64,000 bases of DNA from Heterobilharzia americana (GCA_944470555.2 OX104134.1:97830701-97894700); one strand, 5' to 3'; positions 33,541-45,814 are shown, counted from the first letter of the stretch. The notes: a model not told the origin generated them from the letters alone. Numbers and translations are program-made.

Positions 33541-33830
33541 GGTCTTCTGCTTCACCCTCTCCCTCTCCGTCTCCATCTCCCTCCTCTATCAGCTTCCATG
33601 TGTTCGCCGAGATCCATTCCTTGTCTGGTCTGGTCTTGTCTTGTCTCTTCTTCCTTCCTAACACGGTTATGCAGGTTTCCTTCCACATCTCTACCAAAGA
33701 GTTCCAGGAATATTTCTGAATGTCTCCCATTTTGTCCTGATGGCTGAGTGATGTGAGGATGTCCTCTGAAGTTTCGTCCTTCAGTTCGGTTTCTGTTCTG
33801 GGTGTTGAACTTGAACTGTGGTCTATCATT

Positions 33831-34269
33831 CACTTGTCTTAATTAGTTATATTTCTACTACCCAACTCCTTCAATATGATTGAATAAGTGCTTTCCACTT
33901 TTCAAATTCATTAGACTCACCAACCGAAGCCAAGTGAATTAACGACCAACCGTCCTTTTGACGTAGCAACAAAAATATCCATAGACTGGGATGTCATTAT
34001 TTTGACTAATAGGGCTTGTTATTCCGTTTGTCATATACACGTATTTAGTTGAAAATAATGTTTTAGGAAACTGAGGGGATATTTCGATGGACTGGGATGG
34101 CTAACATAGGTTGTATAGATGGTAGTAGTGATTAGCTGGATAAAAGGAATACAATTTTATTGAAAATGACAAAAATTGCTAGTGATGATCAGTAAAAGAT
34201 TGAGCGTTGTTGGAGGTATACGAACGGTCAACACTTTCTGAAGGTTAACTCTATGGAAATTGTGGATTA
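33831..34269. other. No recognised feature
   Basis: Nothing identified. Confidence 0.35.
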
Positions 34270-34660
34270 CAATGAAGTAGCTGGATTGTGACGTACTGGC
34301 GGCCAGACCTGGTGGTCTTGGTCTAGATCCCTCCTCGTTTTCATAGACGCACGCTGTTGCGAAGTCCTCTACCAGGACAAAACTGTTTTTCAGTTATTCA
34401 GGTTTTCAATGGTTCTTTAGCTGATTTCAATTTGTTATGAGTGCTTACTTAAAATTCTATATTTCTTCATGGTTCATCTCGATATTTTTTATCTGCAGTT
34501 TTAATAAGGAGATATAGTCTCATCGGTTACTCTAGCTGTCCACTGTTAAGGAATCCTGAATTGCTATGAAAAAGCTGTATAGTGCTTACATGTTTAAAAT
34601 GGATCTCCAACTGACGTCAACCTCTGATGAAAATACCTTGAAATATAGAGTTGATATCGA
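34270..34660 (+). repeat. Two old beta SINE remnants in tandem
   Basis: The first (about 34275-34450) shows a decayed head, cgaagtcctctaccaggacaaaac and the tail tttagctgatttcaatttgt. The second (about 34540-34655) has gaatcctgaattgctatgaaaaagctgt and ctccaactgacgtcaa. Neither keeps a ribozyme core. Confidence 0.5.
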
Positions 34661-36345
34661 CAAGACTTCATTGAAATTAGGGTTGGATTGATCAATAACA
34701 CTTGTCTAGAAAGTGATCTCATAGCCAGAATTAAGTGACTCACAAGGTTCATACAAAGTCTGTCTCAACATTTGCGGAACATCAATATTTCTTATTTTTT
34801 TATGTAGTGAGCGCTGATGAAGGCTGTTAGTTTGGTTACTTGATATCTCAGCTCAAAAAAACTGAACAATTATTGTCTTCTTTCTGAGCTACAAATCCTA
34901 TCTACTGAGGTAATTCAAAGATTCCTAACTTTAAAAAAGCGGCGATAGCTGTCAGCTTCTATTTCTTGCTTAGTTTAGCAACTAGTGGGATTTCGCAAAA
35001 GGTTTATGCAAAGTATGAATAATTCTACTGGAATTATAGCATTTTCGACAAATGCATATATATGTGTACACCAGCACTGAACAATTAAATATTCATACTG
35101 CGCCATTTTCTGCTTGATATTATGCAATGTATTTATCATGTAAATAGACATCTGTAATTCGAGTACAAAAAAGAAATTCTAATTTCCATCTCTTGACTAA
35201 CCACTTTTTCTACATTTACACCTACTCATCTATATGTGCTGTGCTTTTTTACTGAATTGAACTCATTCTTAAGATCAAATCAGTCTAATCTAGATGTATA
35301 TTCGACCACCTGTTGTGAGTCAGTTAGATGGGACATCGACAACAACAATAACAAGCAAGAAAAAGTGTCAACAACTTATAGAAGCGTATGCTAATTAGCT
35401 GTATCAATGTGTTCTTTCCGACCTTGTATGTTCAAAACAGTTCTTTTCTGATAAGTTTTCTCATGTTGAAGTGATACTTAAGCAAAGAAAATGAATATGA
35501 ATAAATGAGTGAATGAACAGAATTAATTGAAAAACGTATACATCAACAAATTCAGTAAAACATTGAAATGATGATGATGATGATTCATTGTGAAACACTG
35601 TTCAGTCGTATATCACAGACAGAGAGAGGTTGTTGATGAGAGCCTAAAAGTTACTAGTATTTTATTAACATTTAGCCTGAAATGGTCACCTAAATCTTAT
35701 CTGATAAGTGGAATGACTGAGAAAATTAGTCATTGCAAGTCACTGTAAACTCACTATCCGGCGTATAGTCTCTTCAAGTTGTTTTAGCTAGTTACACAGT
35801 GTTTCATGAAGTCAGCTTAGTTGTCACATAGCAAACTTCATTTATAGAGTTCCAGAAACACTCAACAGTTGACAAGTACATTGACCATGGTTTGACGATC
35901 ATCTTGTACGTACTCAACTTCTGACCAGTGGGTCCAGAGATCGAATTCCTTTCCAACTACCTTGGCATATGCATCCGGCTTTTATGACAGGTGCTTACAC
36001 AACAATTGTGGTTCGCAGCATTGTTTATAAGTGTGTATCTCATTGACCTGTGCGACAGTAATAATAATAACAATAATAAGGATAATTGTTAGGTGTAGTT
36101 CACACCAAGAGAAGAGAGTAGTGACCTGAATAACCTGCTGATGAGATCCTTGCATTTAGAAATGAGTAACACTGGCTGAACTTACCGAGAGAAGAGCACA
36201 GAGAAACAGAACTGACTTGAGATATCTAACACGAAATCAAGTGGATTTCAGTTTAGTGATACTTTATAGATTGATTTCGATCAAAGATTAGGACTATAAA
36301 TCTACAGTGATTACCATCCAGCGAGTAATTCAAGTACGCTATACG
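34661..36345. other. No recognised feature
   Basis: About 1.7 kb of AT-rich DNA with a short (GAT)n near 35570. No frame or repeat is supported. Confidence 0.35.
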
Positions 36346-36390
36346 CTATTGCAGAAGGTGTGGAAGGAAGAGAAGGTACCTAGCCATTGA

Positions 36391-37270
36391 TTGGAAGAAG
36401 GGTTACCTTGTCAAACTCTCGAAGAACGAAGACCTCAGTGTTTGCAAGAACTGGCACGGAATCATGCTCCACTCCTGTCCACCCAGAGCAAGCAAAATAT
36501 TAAGCCGCATCATCCTGAAGAGGCTGAAGGATGCGCTACATTCAAAACTACGACCGGAACAGGCTGGCTGGCTAGCTGGATTCAGCAAGTACAAATCATG
36601 TCCGGACCAAATTGTAACGCCACACTACACTAAGCATCATCATCATAGAACAGAGTATAGAATGGTAGTCAACTCAACTCCACCTCAACTTTATCGACTT
36701 TGAGAAGGCCTCTGACAGCATCGACCGAGAGGTAATTTGGAAACTGCTTCAATACTACGGAATACCACAAAACTTTATCCGCCTCATTCAACAACTATAT
36801 GAAGATGCCACATGCCAGCCAAGTAATTCACAATGGAAAGCTCAGTGGTGCTTTTGAAGTGAAGTGAAGTGAAGTGAAGACAGGAGTGAAACAAGGTTGC
36901 CACCTACTATCCCCCATGATATTCCTGATTGTGGTCAACTGGACTGGACTGGACTGGACTGGACTGGACTGGACTGGACTGGACTGGACTGGACTGGACT
37001 GGACTGGACTGGACTGGACTGGACTGGACTGGATCATGCAACAAACAGTGGAGAGCTGTGAGAAGAGTGGGATAGGCTGGCTGGAGCGAGGAAAAGAACC
37101 TAGAAGATCTGGATTTCGCTAACGATGACTTGTGTCTGATGTCAAACAAACTTGATGATCTACAGGCGAAAACTAACAAGTTGACAGAAGAGGAGAGGCG
37201 AGGCGAGGCGAGGCAGCGAAGACGGGACTTCAGGTGAATATAGAGAAGACAGAAGTGATGAAGATGCCGC

Positions 37271-37302
<32 letters not shown>

Positions 37303-37689
37303 CAACAAACTCCAGTCACCATCAACGGGAGAAACTTAAAGGAAGTAACCTCCTCCACCTACACCTACCTAGGCAGCACTGTTTCAACCACTGGTGGGAG
37401 CACGGACGAGGATGTCAAAGTCAAAATCGGAAAAGCAAGACAAGCGTTCATTAGCCTGAAACCAGTGTGGAGATCTTCTGCACTCCACTCCACATGTGGA
37501 ACAACATCCGGATTTTCAACACCAATACCAATGCCAGTCAAGTCAGTGATTCTGTATGACTCAGAGACTTGGCGTGTTACGACAGGCATTTCCAACAAAC
37601 TACAGACATTCATCAACAACTGCCTACGCTCACCCGTTACTGAAGATCAGATGGCCAGAATAGTAAGAATAAGCAACAAGGAACTCTGA
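36391..37689 (+). pseudogene. RTE reverse transcriptase remains (copy E)
   Basis: Broken into short frames. The segment at 36600-36800 corresponds to motif A (LYRL..EGL-like, with FDS changed to SDS). 36874-37122 has the VKQGC motif followed by the pentanucleotide insert reading as WTGLD repeats. 37100-37130 corresponds to the FADD block but reads FANDD. 37234-37689 (151 residues) holds VMKMPHHHHHQQQQQQQQ, KEVTSS and the ETWRVTTGISNKLQTF block. It is inactive. Confidence 0.8.
36938..37032. repeat. (GGACT)n array of about 18 units inside RTE copy E
   Basis: The intact RTE has gtggactggatcatgcaac here. The ggact word is expanded to about 95 bp, just after the GVKQG motif. The copy at 48890 has the same array with about 15 units on the other strand (CCAGT). 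Confidence 0.92.
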
Positions 37690-38010
37690 AAACGAACCAA
37701 CCAAGAAGTTATCGGTGAACAAATATGCAGTGGAAGGAAGTGTAGATGGATTGGGCATAGACTGAGAAGGCTGACTGTGGACATCATGTGTCAGGCCAGG
37801 TCGTCGAGTGGAAGCCAGATGGGAAACGATGAGTTGGGCGTCCGAGTTGAGGGTGACATGGAGTAGATCGTGCTGGGAGGAAATGAGAGGTTGTGGGCTG
37901 TCATGGAGCCAGGTTCAGAGGATTTCAGAGGACAGAGTGTAATGGAGATGTGCTACTGAAGCCCTATGTTCCATTAGGAACCCAAGGGACTAATAATAAT
38001 AATAATAATA

Positions 38011-38966
38011 TGAATGAATGTATGCATTCAAGTTTGACATGCTTCAGACTAAAGGGTAATTATGCATTCAGCTGGAATTGCGCTAACCTGAACAACAACA
38101 ACATACTACTTTGATTATACTCACCAGATAATTTACAAATCATTCAGTATATTCATTATATCCACATCTTACTCAAGAGAACTAGGCTAGATGAGCTAAC
38201 TTGTTCTGAACAACTTGTCATCCTGAATTAAGTCTCTCTAGAGGTATCGCTAATTAAGTGCACTTCAAAGGATCTAAATTGTCATTTAGTGCTTGATTCA
38301 CTTTGTTCTAGTTCTAGGTAAATGTCGGAATCAGTATGAGTAGTTCATAGCATTCTCATGAAACTAATTAATAGTATATTTTGTTAGCTAATAACTATGA
38401 CCGTTCATAACCTTTGCTTGGTGGTTTCTGTCAGAAACCTTAGTGATACTACAATGAAGTAGTTGAGAAGTACTACAAATTTTTAAAAGGCGTAATTTAC
38501 ATATCGTTTAATCAATTTACTAATGATAGTTAGTCATTGTTCATCTAAAGTACCATCCATTTCCTTCTAACTATATACACAACGACTAACATCATATTGT
38601 TTACTGACAACTAACAATGATAATTTGATATTTATGCTTAGGCTTATGCGTTTGCTTGTTTATTTCTTTCCTGAAGGTATGAAGAAAAATGCTTGAAATA
38701 ATGACAAATCAAAGATGTATTATTTATCAGCATTACAGTTTTTAAGCCTGATAACAGTAACAATACCAAAAACACCTGAATTCCTTTTTTTTCCTATTTT
38801 TGTTTTAGTTTTTATAGTTTGTTTTCTTCTACATACATTTCCTTTTTCTACGAAAAGCGCACTTGAAAATTGTAGCAAAAAAGTTGAACATTTAATCAAC
38901 AGCATTCAGTGACTTAAACAGGAATAAGCAATGAAACTAGTACACTTGGAATAATTAATTTGGTTG
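38011..38966. other. No recognised feature
   Basis: AT-rich with an apparent short frame at 38715-38912 that lacks motifs. Confidence 0.35.
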
Positions 38967-39306
38967 GTGTAATTAGAAGATGAAGTTTATTTGAAAAATG
39001 TGGTGTATTTGCGTAATACATTTCGATCAATCCGATCACACATTCACTTGTCAAGTCACTTTTTATATTGAAAAGAAGAGTGGGAGGACAAATTTATCAA
39101 TTAACATAATAGGGGATTAAAATTAAGAAAGATGAGAGCGAACAGGAAGAGTGAAATCTCTGATGCTAATTTTGGTAAGAAAACAAGCTTCACCAAGGTG
39201 GGTGTAGTGTAAGAACAAATTGATTTTGTATACATAAAGGTGGTTTCACTTTGTGTATGGCTATCGTTTCTGCAAATCTCAGTATATGTTGCAGACTGTT
39301 TCTATA
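38967..39306. repeat. 340-bp inverted arm, left (Penelope-like element)
   Basis: The reverse complement of 39909-40248, of equal length and with only two mismatches seen by eye (near 38981 and 39290). The right arm begins inside the end of the coding frame, so the arms are element 3' sequence and the left arm is an inverted copy of it. Confidence 0.9.
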
Positions 39307-39597
39307 TAAAACATTGAAAGCTGTTTGGACATTAATTTTTTGAGCTGTTTCTGTAATATATTGAGCAATAGATCATCTACCATTCTTAGACATACTCTTG
39401 AGTTAATGAGAAGATGGTTCAATACGACGGCCAACAGGGAGAGAACAGTACCTGAGCTTTCAAATTACTGACCAAAAGAATTATGAATTACGGATAAACG
39501 TCGAAGTTTATATGCTGTTGTTGAGGTCAGGTAGCATCAAAGCCAACTCTAAGCGTGGTTCTTAAGGAAAGTGTTCACTATGCCATAAAAAGAGGAG

Positions 39598-39936
39598 TTG
39601 AATAGTATAATTTTGAGACGTAGGCTAACATCAGTCATTAGGAAATCCTATTTCGTAGTTAATCTTATCATTGTGGGAAAAACCGGCCTCCCCACAAACC
39701 TAAACACTGCATCAGTGATTACGTCACATCCAATTGTATTTACTTATTTTACATATATATGTGGTCACAAATACATAAGGAGGAGTAGTCGAACCATGCA
39801 GTTGAGGGTGGGAGAAGATGAACCCAAATGGCTTCAAAAACAACTGGAGTGTGAAACCTTGATAAACGCTGTTGGGAGACGAACGTCTTCATCTATAACT
39901 AAACATCTTATAGAAACAGTCTGCGACATATACTGA
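39598..39936 (+). pseudogene. Penelope-like element, GIY-YIG endonuclease region
   Basis: A 112-residue frame with TNLNTASVITSHPIVF, YICGHKYIRRSSR and MQLRVGEDEPKWLQKQLE. This resembles the C-terminal endonuclease of Penelope-like retroelements, where the usual pattern is a Cys/His-rich stretch followed by YIGRTSR and an EH..KWL motif. Here YIG has become YIR, EH has become ED, and the frame ends abruptly in the right inverted arm. It would nick DNA for insertion if intact. The RT part is not recognisable in the 300 bp upstream (39307-39597), so this is a truncated copy. Confidence 0.65.
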
Positions 39937-40248
39937 GATTTGCAGAAACGATAGCCATACACAAAGTGAAACCACCTTTATGTATACAAAATCAATTTGT
40001 TCTTACACTACACCCACCTTGGTGAAGCTTGTTTTCTTACCAAAATTAGCATCAGAGATTTCACTCTTCCTGTTCGCTCTCATCTTTCTTAATTTTAATC
40101 CCCTATTATGTTAATTGATAAATTTGTCCTCCCACTCTTCTTTTCAATATAAAAAGTGACTTGACAAGTGAATGTGTGATCGGATTGATCGAAATGTATT
40201 ACGCAAATACACCACATTTTTCAAATAAACTTCGTCTTCTAATTACAC
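39909..40248. repeat. 340-bp inverted arm, right (Penelope-like element)
   Basis: Partner of 38967-39306. Near 40178-40194 it holds gatcggattgatcgaaa, a small hairpin followed by GAAA. This could be a worn hammerhead half, because Penelope elements often carry that ribozyme in their terminal repeats. The CUGANGA half is not preserved (gtgaatg). Confidence 0.85.
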
Positions 40249-40264
40249 TACCTAATCTAAAATA

Positions 40265-40395
40265 TTTACTAGACTATCTGTGATGGCTTCAGTTTTCGGA
40301 TGAATATAAACAGAGATTATGATTGAGATTGAATGTGAATAGATTCGAACCAGTTGTATGCTGACTACTTACCCACTACTCTGCCGTCTATGTAA
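40265..40395 (-). repeat. tRNA fold-back remnant
   Basis: gactatctgtgatggct...gattgagattgaatgtgaatag followed by gattcgaaccagttgt (box B complement) resembles the minus-strand half of the fold-back family. It is eroded. Confidence 0.4.
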
Positions 40396-42399
40396 CTAAA
40401 CACAGATGCTAATTCAATTTTGATTTCTTTTGATTAGGTATAGTATATCTGTCTACTATTCATTATACTGGCTCCCTACCCATGTTTGTGTTTTCTTAAT
40501 GAGTGGTTGGTGTGATACGGTTGAACAAGCTATACGCTTCTAATTCGCTGCACTTGAGAGCATAAAAACATTAAACTGATCGTTCTGCCGTTGAGGTGAT
40601 AGTGGTAAACAAATATGAGAAGATTATAGCACTTGGCATGCAACACTGAATGAGTTATGATATGTAATGCGAAAGCTAACCGAATGACACATCTACCTAT
40701 CATCTCCTGTTCCGTCAGGTCAATTTTAGTTCATAGATTTTAGACTGCATTTGTTACAGTGTACGATTGCAAACTCTAGACAGTAATATGTGTAAATAAC
40801 AATGGATTTCATCAACAGGCGGTAATAAGTACCAGTGTCATATTTCATGATCAATCTCAAACTTCTAGGTGTATTTCTTGTAGTGGTTAGTGGTATAATC
40901 TAGAATGACAGACATCAGCAGCATTTCAATGAATGTGGATGTTCATATCCAGAGTCGAATTTTATCTCCATCTGCATACACACCATGCATTTATCCATCA
41001 CATGACTACCATCTGCCGGCTTTTGTGATGATGGATACTGAAAAAGAGTTTCATCGTGGGAAAAATAATACACTGGAATGTAGATATACCATCCTCGATT
41101 CAACTACTAGCCACCATCATCTACAATCAAAGGTAGGGGATCTCCGTACACCTATCAATCACTCAGTCAATATCAACATAAGACCAGGCATTACTACAGA
41201 ACGGTCCAAGTTGCCATATCTCATATCAGCACAACAGGTAAAAAGTAGTAAGATGAAAAATGAAGAAAGAGAGAAAATTCAGTCGAAAACAGTAGAAGGT
41301 AGCAAAAGAGAGGAAGGAGGAATGAGAAACTGTTGAATTCAGCATACCGTTTAAGATGAAGATAAAGTATGGATACATATGCACCACTGACATCGATTCT
41401 GAGCCATATCATCTTGAGTCTCCAACCAAGATAGTTTGCATCTCCCTAAATGGTCCAAACCAACAGTCAATGAATTCATGCGGTGATACTATGTTTTAAT
41501 CTGCCCGCCGTCAGACTTTTTCCAGCCTGAACCTACTTCAACCAATGTTGTGAGACGAGGTACACGGAAACTAAGCATGCGTAACTCTTGTCCCTGCTAC
41601 CTCAGTTAATAAAGGTTTACAACTGCATAAACCGACTTTTTCCTTCTCCCTAAAATTATACGCCTAACTTCTACATTACTGACGCCATGATATCACGACA
41701 CACAGTCCATGCTATGAAGGTAATGTTGGTTAAACAGCTGAAGCCTTTCCATGCTCTCTACTTCTAATAGACACGTTTCACAGCTATATTGTTAACACGA
41801 AAATTGAAAATATAAGAAATATTTCTTAAATGTTTTCTATGCTTACATGTTTTGCTTCCTACAAAGTTTGTTTACCCGTTTACAAACAGTAGGCAGGCTA
41901 CCAGTAATAGTCACAGTTCGTGCTAGTAATAAACAACAAAATCTAATCAATACCTGAAGGTCGACTGAAGAAATACCTTGTCCAAAAAATTAATAAACAG
42001 ACATTAAATTGAACCACGTAATTTTGGACAAAGATAAGGAGGAAGGAAGTGTTAGGAAGGCTTTTATACATAGTTCTGTAGCTATTACCATAGTTATGGT
42101 GATAGGGATAGTTGTTTCATTCACATTTATTCATTTGTTTACCTGATTTTTTGTTTACTTGTCATTTTGCCAGAGAGAAATTTCACCAATATACTTCTTC
42201 CATTGGAGGAAAAAAGAAGAATGAGAAGAAGTGTAGTAAAGAGAGTATTTCCATCTACTGTGTTTATTTGTTTACTTCTTTCCATATCACAGACTGTTTA
42301 CTTCTCTTTTTTATTAGTCATGTGCAAAAAGTAAACAAAACGGAATATTTAAGACTTGCTTGGAAAGTAGATTTATTTGTCAAGAAAATGATCTGGTGT
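40396..42399. other. No recognised gene; a possible alpha SINE tail near 41000-41210
   Basis: gattcaactactagccacc near 41096 and gatctccgtacacctatcaatcactcagtcaat resemble an alpha end and tail. The 143-residue frame at 40905-41336 covers this repeat and reads as low-complexity, so I do not call it a gene. Confidence 0.35.
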
Positions 42400-42605
42400 T
42401 TTAAGTGATTAGTTGCGGGTTCGAGTCTTAGTATGAAAAATATCGGTCACTGGGAAGCAGGTGCATCCAGCTGACAAGTTGCTCACAGGATGAAATAAAT
42501 CTATTGAATTCCACTGCTAGCCCCTAACTATGATTACTATAAAATTGAAATGACAGACACTATCGAGGCATTCGTGAAACAACTGCAAGATAGATCAGGT
42601 CACTG
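42400..42605 (+). repeat. Alpha SINE remnant
   Basis: gcgggttcgagtcttag (box B), gtcactgggaagcaggtgcatccag, a decayed hammerhead (CTGACAA core), then gaattccactgctagccc and a tail. Confidence 0.6.
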
Positions 42606-42776
42606 AAACAATCAGTTTCGATACGTGTCAAAGGTTAAATTCAAATCAGTAGAACAGGTCACCCCATTGTTTGGGACGAAATTCTCACAACTTATTTCTT
42701 CGTGGAAATTATGACAGTGTTGTCGAGAGTAAGATCCATTTCATACGTACAACAACAAAATTTTCCCACTGAAGTA

Positions 42777-42835
42777 CCGGACCGAAACCGAAATCGGGCT
42801 ATTAACTAGTGAACTAGTTAACCAGGCGAGGTCAG
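42777..42835 (-). mobile_element. Isolated RTE 5'-terminus fragment
   Basis: The text from accggaccgaaaccg through ggctattaactagtgaactag to ttaaccaggcgaggtca matches the 5' end of the long RTE copies (2050-2107, 30145-30188, 52345-52387). No other RTE sequence adjoins it. Confidence 0.65.
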
Positions 42836-43082
42836 GAATGTAAGTGATAACGGAGCCGTAGTCGGAGGGTGATCATTTACTTCATTTCATGAGAATAGGT
42901 CATTTGAATCGAAACACAAACTAATTTATATACAATCAGAGCAGAGAGGAATAAAATTTAGTTTTAATGTGACGAGCCTCTAGAGAAATATACCAATTAA
43001 TATGGCACCTGAGGCAATCAGAAATGAATTCATAACTGAGCGGGAACGGAACAATAGAACTTAAGTTTCTATTGAATAAATT

Positions 43083-43330
43083 ATGCTAGGTATACAGTTG
43101 TGTCTAACTTCCTCGTTTTTCAAATTTCAGGACAAAATATATGAACAAGCAAAAAGAGTAGCGATGAGTTCTCCAATATCCCCAATCGTAGCAGACATAC
43201 TGTCGACAGTAGGGGAACAGATGGCATTAGGAGCATTTCAATCCACCCCAAAAGTGTGGCTATTTGTAGATAACACATTTATAGTGTTGAAGTCAGAGCG
43301 TATCTGAAGCTTTTTCACAAACAATAACTC
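43083..43330 (+). pseudogene. Penelope-like reverse transcriptase fragment
   Basis: The 74-residue frame reads FFKFQDKIYEQAKRVAM, SSPISPIVADILSTVGEQ and VWLFVDNTFIVLKSE. This is the Penelope RT core, where the family has GSPISP and YVDD; here the catalytic DD is DN and the G of GSP is S. After the stop, SFFTNNNSIVDAIQF continues the family sequence. It is inactive. No 340-bp arm of the kind at 38967 was seen near it. Confidence 0.65.
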
Positions 43331-44819
43331 GATCGTAGATGCAATCCAATTTATGATTTCGAAAATGATGAAGGAGAATTACCGATATAAGATTGCAAAA
43401 TCAGGAGGAGAGAAGATGGAAGCTTAGATACCAGAGTTTACCAACACATTCGAATAGATACTTGAATTTCATATCATCCCATCCTTCATATGTCTAAGAA
43501 TCGAGCTAGGAGTTTGACCAGTAAGTCAGAAAGCCTAAATACGGAAATGAAATTCATTACAGAGACGCTACTTCTTAATTATTACTCTCGGAAATATTTG
43601 AAAAATTTTATAAGGATTCACAAGAGAAGGTGTAGTAATATTAGTAGTGATTAGAAATTGCCTATGAAGTAGTTAAAATCCTCTCTAGTGTTACTGTAAA
43701 AAGAAGACACACGGGAAATTTTAAGTAGAATTCTTAATAATACTGGGATTAGGATGGGATTTAAACCCACAAACTCAGAGAGAAACTTTGTGAGCTAAAA
43801 GATCCAGTAGATCCAATTCGGAAAAATAATCCCATCTATGATTGTGAGGTAAAGTATACACATCAAAGCAGCCGGCCGAGGTTAGTCAGAATACCAGAAT
43901 ACAGAAATTTAGCGAAACCTACAAAGGTAGACCCTACTGAGTAACTTAGAAAAAAAACTCGGCTATTGTTCTGCATGCGCTGACCCACAATCAAACTATA
44001 GGGTAGAATAGGGTGACACTTCTCATATGCAATATAGCTAGGTGGAGGGAGAGATTGATCACGGAATCTTTGTTCACTGAATTCAACCACATCTAACACG
44101 TTTAACAGGAATGACTCACCATATATTGCAGATATCTGGAAATTTTTACTACCATTAAAATAAATAAACAGTAGGACAATATAAAGGAAGTTTGGAAGTG
44201 AAATGGCTACTTTTGTATGAATATGAGTAGTAAATTCTGCTGTAAACGTCATCCAATAAATTATGTTGTGTCACTATGTGCTATATCAAATCAACAATTT
44301 ATTATGAAACTTTAATCTACCAAAGTGCTCGAGTTTTACTTTTACAGGTCATTTCTATGTTTGACTGCTGACAGAAAATTTGTATGTCATTACGCCGCAA
44401 ATCAATGAGTTTTTTTCACTGTGATTGCATTCAGCATTTGGTAAAAGGCATCCAAAAGGTTCAGTAAGTGTAACATTCTAACCAAATGGAGATGCTTATT
44501 TTTGGAGTGACTATGCATAAATTTTCTAACTGTGTATCACTATGCTTCCTTTTATGTTGTGCTCACTAATTTGAAAGTCATTCCACTCTGAAACATCTGG
44601 ATATTCGACTAGTACTATTAGCCCATATGCAGCAGATGTTGCCCATAGTCTAGTACACGAGTGTGTACTTGATTGTTGTGTAGCGTCACTGGACTTTAAG
44701 AATTCAGGGTAAGTTGTTCTATTTTTAAACGGGAGAAAATATAATTCTGTGAAGGGAATGCAAACTTGTGAAAATAATGTGTCATTACTATTTAGTGATT
44801 TTTCTGGTTTAATCTGGTT
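43331..44819. other. Probably decayed Penelope-like sequence, then no feature
   Basis: The first few hundred bases may continue the broken RT region. The minus frame at 43863-44252 has no recognised motif. Confidence 0.3.
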
Positions 44820-45155
44820 GTTGGATACATGTGGAATTCAGGACGCTCGTTTCGTCTTATTTGGGACTAGTGAGTTGGGTGTACCTGTACCCCACTGATG
44901 TATGTCGTTCCCATTGAGATTTGAACCCATTGCCTATGGCTTCGAACCCCGAAGCGTTATCCAATAGGCCAGTGGGATACGAGAGGAATAACAGTGGGGT
45001 CTCTTCCCAAATAGGACGAGACGCACATCCCGGATCGCACTGCTAGCCACCAAGCAGATAACAGAGTAATGAGTAGTCGGGCAGCTTTGAGGTCTCCGAA
45101 TACGAGTCCATCTGCTAACAGTGGTCGAGCAATTCGACGCAGTATACCAGCGAGA
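44820..45155. repeat. Alpha SINE head-to-head pair
   Basis: The minus-strand copy (44820-44990) keeps aggacgctcgtttcgtcttatttgggac and a box B complement (agatttgaaccca). The plus-strand copy (45000-45155) keeps cccaaataggacgagacgc...gatcgcactgctagcc and the tail. Both ribozyme cores are broken (CTCACTA in the first). Confidence 0.65.
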
Positions 45156-45814
45156 GATTTTGTTGTTTGTTATGAATTCATGTGACGGGCGTTATTGCGA
45201 ATGTAACATGCATCATTTTAACCAAGTGATTGATTCATTAAACAAATCAGTAATATATTCTAGTAAACAGTTTTCCAGCGGTGTTATGGTTTAGTAGTCT
45301 ATGTATTCGGATAGCGGCAGTCGCTAAGTATTGAAGTGAAAACTTTTCCAGGTATTTCCACTTGTATCATAATGTACACATTCGAAGTGTACTATCCGTG
45401 GCCTAGTTTGCAAATCACTGCGTGTAGCAACCATACTTCAAGCTATTTACCGTGAAATAGTCGACATGTACAGATAAGTGCTTCACTTCGTATTCATTAA
45501 GGAGAAGTTGATTCTGTCAAACATTTGTTGTATGCATACATTCGTGTGTAGTATTTGACTTATAAGAGACACTAATGTACTGTTCTTATCACCATAAACA
45601 TCTATTTGTTTGACAAACAGATATGGTATATGAAGAAAAAAAGTAATTAGAATTAGTAATTCAAAGAATGTTGTTTTTACTAAAATTTATGATTTCCCCC
45701 TTGGACTTAAGTGACTAAATATGCCACCCTTGCAACTATTGAAATAGTTAATCAGGTTTCGTTATTTTGACTACAAAGGTAGTTTTTTTATGAGATAGAG
45801 AAAGGTAATTGGTT
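45156..45814. other. No recognised feature
   Basis: Nothing identified. Confidence 0.35.

Larger units (their letters stand above)
30850..33830 (-). mobile_element. RTE-clade retrotransposon, copy D, diverged and repeat-swollen
   Basis: It follows the order of the intact copy from the 3' end (gcctttgggttcctagtggg at 30861) up to the region just after the endonuclease (near 33830), where it stops, so it is 5'-truncated. It is much more diverged and is interrupted by microsatellites: a pentanucleotide field at 31410-31787, (TTG)n and (GGT)n at 33065-33137, and a (GCACT)/(CCACT) array at 33451-33540. No frame longer than a domain fragment survives. Its 3' part is nearly the same as the fragment at 21351-21860. 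Confidence 0.85.
36346..38010 (+). mobile_element. RTE-clade retrotransposon, copy E, 5'-truncated
   Basis: A plus-strand copy starting inside the RT region (ctattgcagaaggtgtgg) and running to a 3' end with (TAA)n at 37991-38010. It is very close to the corresponding part of 48890-50530, including a GGACT array at the same position. The truncation at the 5' side and the simple-repeat 3' end fit target-primed reverse transcription. Confidence 0.88.

Noticed and set aside
40905..41336. 143-residue frame as a host gene
   Set aside because: It overlaps an alpha-like repeat tail and has no domain, splice context or balanced composition.
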